Made by a program: the position numbers and the translations under genes
Origin: Deltaproteobacteria bacterium
GTDB lineage: Bacteria > Desulfobacterota > Desulfofervidia > Desulfofervidales > DG-60
Direction: 5' to 3'
Assembly: GCA_021163945.1 (NCBI GenBank)
Contig: JAGGTC010000222.1
Location: 1-6,660 of the forward strand
Length of the DNA stretch: 6,660 nucleotides
Notes under the pieces: model-generated
Database searches by the model: none
What the model was told of the DNA's origin: nothing
What the model saw: the letters and a program-made list of their open reading frames with translations, nothing else
In this document: positions 5,407-6,660 of the stretch, piece after piece
Layout: every line of letters starts with the position of its first letter
Numbering within the stretch: position 1 is the stretch's first letter

Positions 5407-6660
5407 ATGCAAAGGAAAGGGCTTATTATCTTGCTTTTGTTGCTAACTTTGGCCCCAACGATTTTGGCCAAAAGTGGTTCTAAAAAGAAACTTTTCTCAT
5501 TAGCCGAGAGTTTTTACAAGGCAGGAAATTTTAAGGAGGCAGCAAAGGCATATAGGAGATTTATTAAAAATTACCCATCTTCTAATTATGCCCCCCAAGC
5601 ACTTTTTCATCTGGGATGCACTTATAAGTCTTTAGGCAAAATAGATGAAGCAAAGGCATCATTTGATCAATTAATTAAGAGGTATCCCAAAAGTAGTTTT
5701 GTAAATTATGCATACTATGAGCAGGCAGTCTTGGCCTATGAATCAAAAAAATTAGATGAGACAATCAAACTTTTAAGAAAGGCCCTGGATAATTGTAAAG
5801 ATAAAAAACTAGCTATAAAAATCTGCTTTTTCTTGGGTAATTGCTATCTAGATTTAAATAATTATCTAGCTGCTAGAGGATTTTATAATGAGGCCTTAGC
5901 TAATGATTTGGCTAAAGAATATCTAAGGAAAAGGCCAAAGACTTATCTACGTCTGGCAGAACTCTATTTCACCTATGGTGATTTTGAAAAGGCAGCCAAT
6001 GCCTATCTGGAAATATATAGGATTTATAATAAAAAACCATTTGCTGCCTCTGCCTTGGTAAAGGCAGCAGATGCCCTCTTTCGGTGCGGAAAATACACCC
6101 AGGCCATAGAAACTTATGCCCAGGTTCTTAAGCACTATCCCTATAGTGAGGAATTTTGGATTAGTAGATTCCATCTAGCAGATATCGGGGAAAGTGTGCC
6201 TAATTTAGATATTCCTTCAACCCCTATTTATAAGGACTATTGGAATCCTATTGAGACATATCAAGAAATTACAAGGATTCCAATGCTTGAATTGGCTGAA
6301 TTGGCATACTTGCGGATAGGAAGTGTATTTCTAAAAAAAGGTAATTATAGAAAGGCAGTTGAAACTTTCAGAGACTTTCTTAGCACCCATCCAACTAGTA
6401 AGTTTGTCCAAGATGCTATTGACTTGTTGCAAGATGCCCTCTCCCCAATAATAGATGGATTTTATAAAGAAAAAAATTACCTTGATATTGTCAAAATTTA
6501 TGAGAAAAATCGATTATATCTTAAAAAGATAAGTAATATTAGTCTGGCCACTAAAATAGCTGATTCTTATTACTATTTGGGGTTTTATGAAAGGGCGCTA
6601 AGTATATACAAAAATTTTAGTTTAAGTGCGAAAAATATTATAAAAGTTGCTGATATATAC
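5407..6660 (+). CDS. Sec-exported tetratricopeptide repeat protein (3' end beyond window)
   Basis: The frame is open from ATG 5407 to the window end, giving 418 residues with no stop. The N-terminus is a textbook Sec signal peptide (MQRKGLIILLLLLTLAPTILA, with likely cleavage after Ala21); no lipobox cysteine is present, so the mature protein should be periplasmic or outer-membrane associated. TPR helix pairs run through most of it, for example LAESFYKAGNFKEAAKAYRR (32-51), LGCTYKSLGKIDEAKASFDQ (69-88), LAELYFTYGDFEKAANAY (183-200), AADALFRCGKYTQAIETY (220-237), IGSVFLKKGNYRKAVETF (304-321). The recurring F/I-x-x-x-YP-x-S after units resembles the BamD/CpoB (YbgF) type of periplasmic TPR. An in-frame TAA at 5401-5403 makes ATG 5407 the first start; its Shine-Dalgarno (AAGG, one base away) is poor. 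Its partner is not visible. A role in envelope or flagellar assembly is possible from the neighbourhood but unproven. Confidence 0.88.
   Translation, partial: MQRKGLIILLLLLTLAPTILAKSGSKKKLFSLAESFYKAGNFKEAAKAYRRFIKNYPSSNYAPQALFHLGCTYKSLGKIDEAKASFDQLIKRYPKSSFVNYAYYEQAVLAYESKKLDETIKLLRKALDNCKDKKLAIKICFFLGNCYLDLNNYLAARGFYNEALANDLAKEYLRKRPKTYLRLAELYFTYGDFEKAANAYLEIYRIYNKKPFAASALVKAADALFRCGKYTQAIETYAQVLKHYPYSEEFWISRFHLADIGESVPNLDIPSTPIYKDYWNPIETYQEITRIPMLELAELAYLRIGSVFLKKGNYRKAVETFRDFLSTHPTSKFVQDAIDLLQDALSPIIDGFYKEKNYLDIVKIYEKNRLYLKKISNISLATKIADSYYYLGFYERALSIYKNFSLSAKNIIKVADIY

Noticed and set aside
5947..6174. A 75-codon minus-strand open frame
   Set aside because: It is antisense to the TPR protein gene, whose frame is continuous with clear TPR motifs; no independent support.
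1..6660. Phage, toxin-antitoxin, CRISPR, retron or other defence-type system
   Set aside because: No array-like direct repeats, transposase, reverse transcriptase or toxin-like genes were seen; all genes are explained as flagellar or TPR/repeat proteins.

Overview
This window looks like a chromosomal late-flagellar locus from a low-GC, flagellated, probably Gram-negative bacterium. The evidence is AT-rich sequence, strong purine-rich Shine-Dalgarno sites, a Sec-exported TPR protein with a classical signal peptide, and the gene order glycosyltransferase, flagellin, flaG, fliD, fliS. The overall style (short flagellin, GT2-TPR glycosyltransferase, sigma-28-like and sigma-54-like promoter words) would suit Desulfobacterota or a related, perhaps thermophilic, lineage. 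That placement is an inference; no rRNA or other marker is present to settle it.

Minus strand, in transcription order: a glycosyltransferase family 2 protein with a long TPR tail (4696 to 3044), flagellin (3020 to 2178), FlaG (2128 to 1748), the filament cap protein FliD (1770 to 361) and the flagellin export chaperone FliS (358 to the window edge, last residues cut off). flaG and fliD overlap by 23 bp, and the fliS ribosome binding site lies inside the last codons of fliD, so flaG-fliD-fliS are probably translationally coupled. A sigma-28-like promoter overlaps the end of the glycosyltransferase gene and can drive flagellin on its own. A strong GC-rich hairpin without a U-tract separates flagellin from flaG and may set the steep drop in expression needed between filament subunit and cap/chaperone.

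Plus strand: a small, probably exported protein (about 4787 to 5257) made of three copies of a ~26-residue helical motif, then a 149-bp intergenic stretch with a perfect inverted repeat and a sigma-54-like promoter word, then a Sec-exported TPR protein (5407 to beyond the window end).

The divergent region between the two transcription directions (about 4697 to 4790) is the least ordinary part. A perfect inverted repeat, GTTCGG-N3-CCGAAC, supplies the -35-like half of two back-to-back sigma-28-like promoters, and its half-site CGAAC also occurs in the flagellin promoter. The start of the small plus-strand gene is poorly defined there, and a one-base frame disruption of its signal peptide is possible.

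Taken together, the locus builds, caps and probably glycosylates a flagellar filament. The two plus-strand proteins are unassigned but may be co-regulated with it. I see no clear sign of a mobile element, CRISPR array, RNA gene or defence system.
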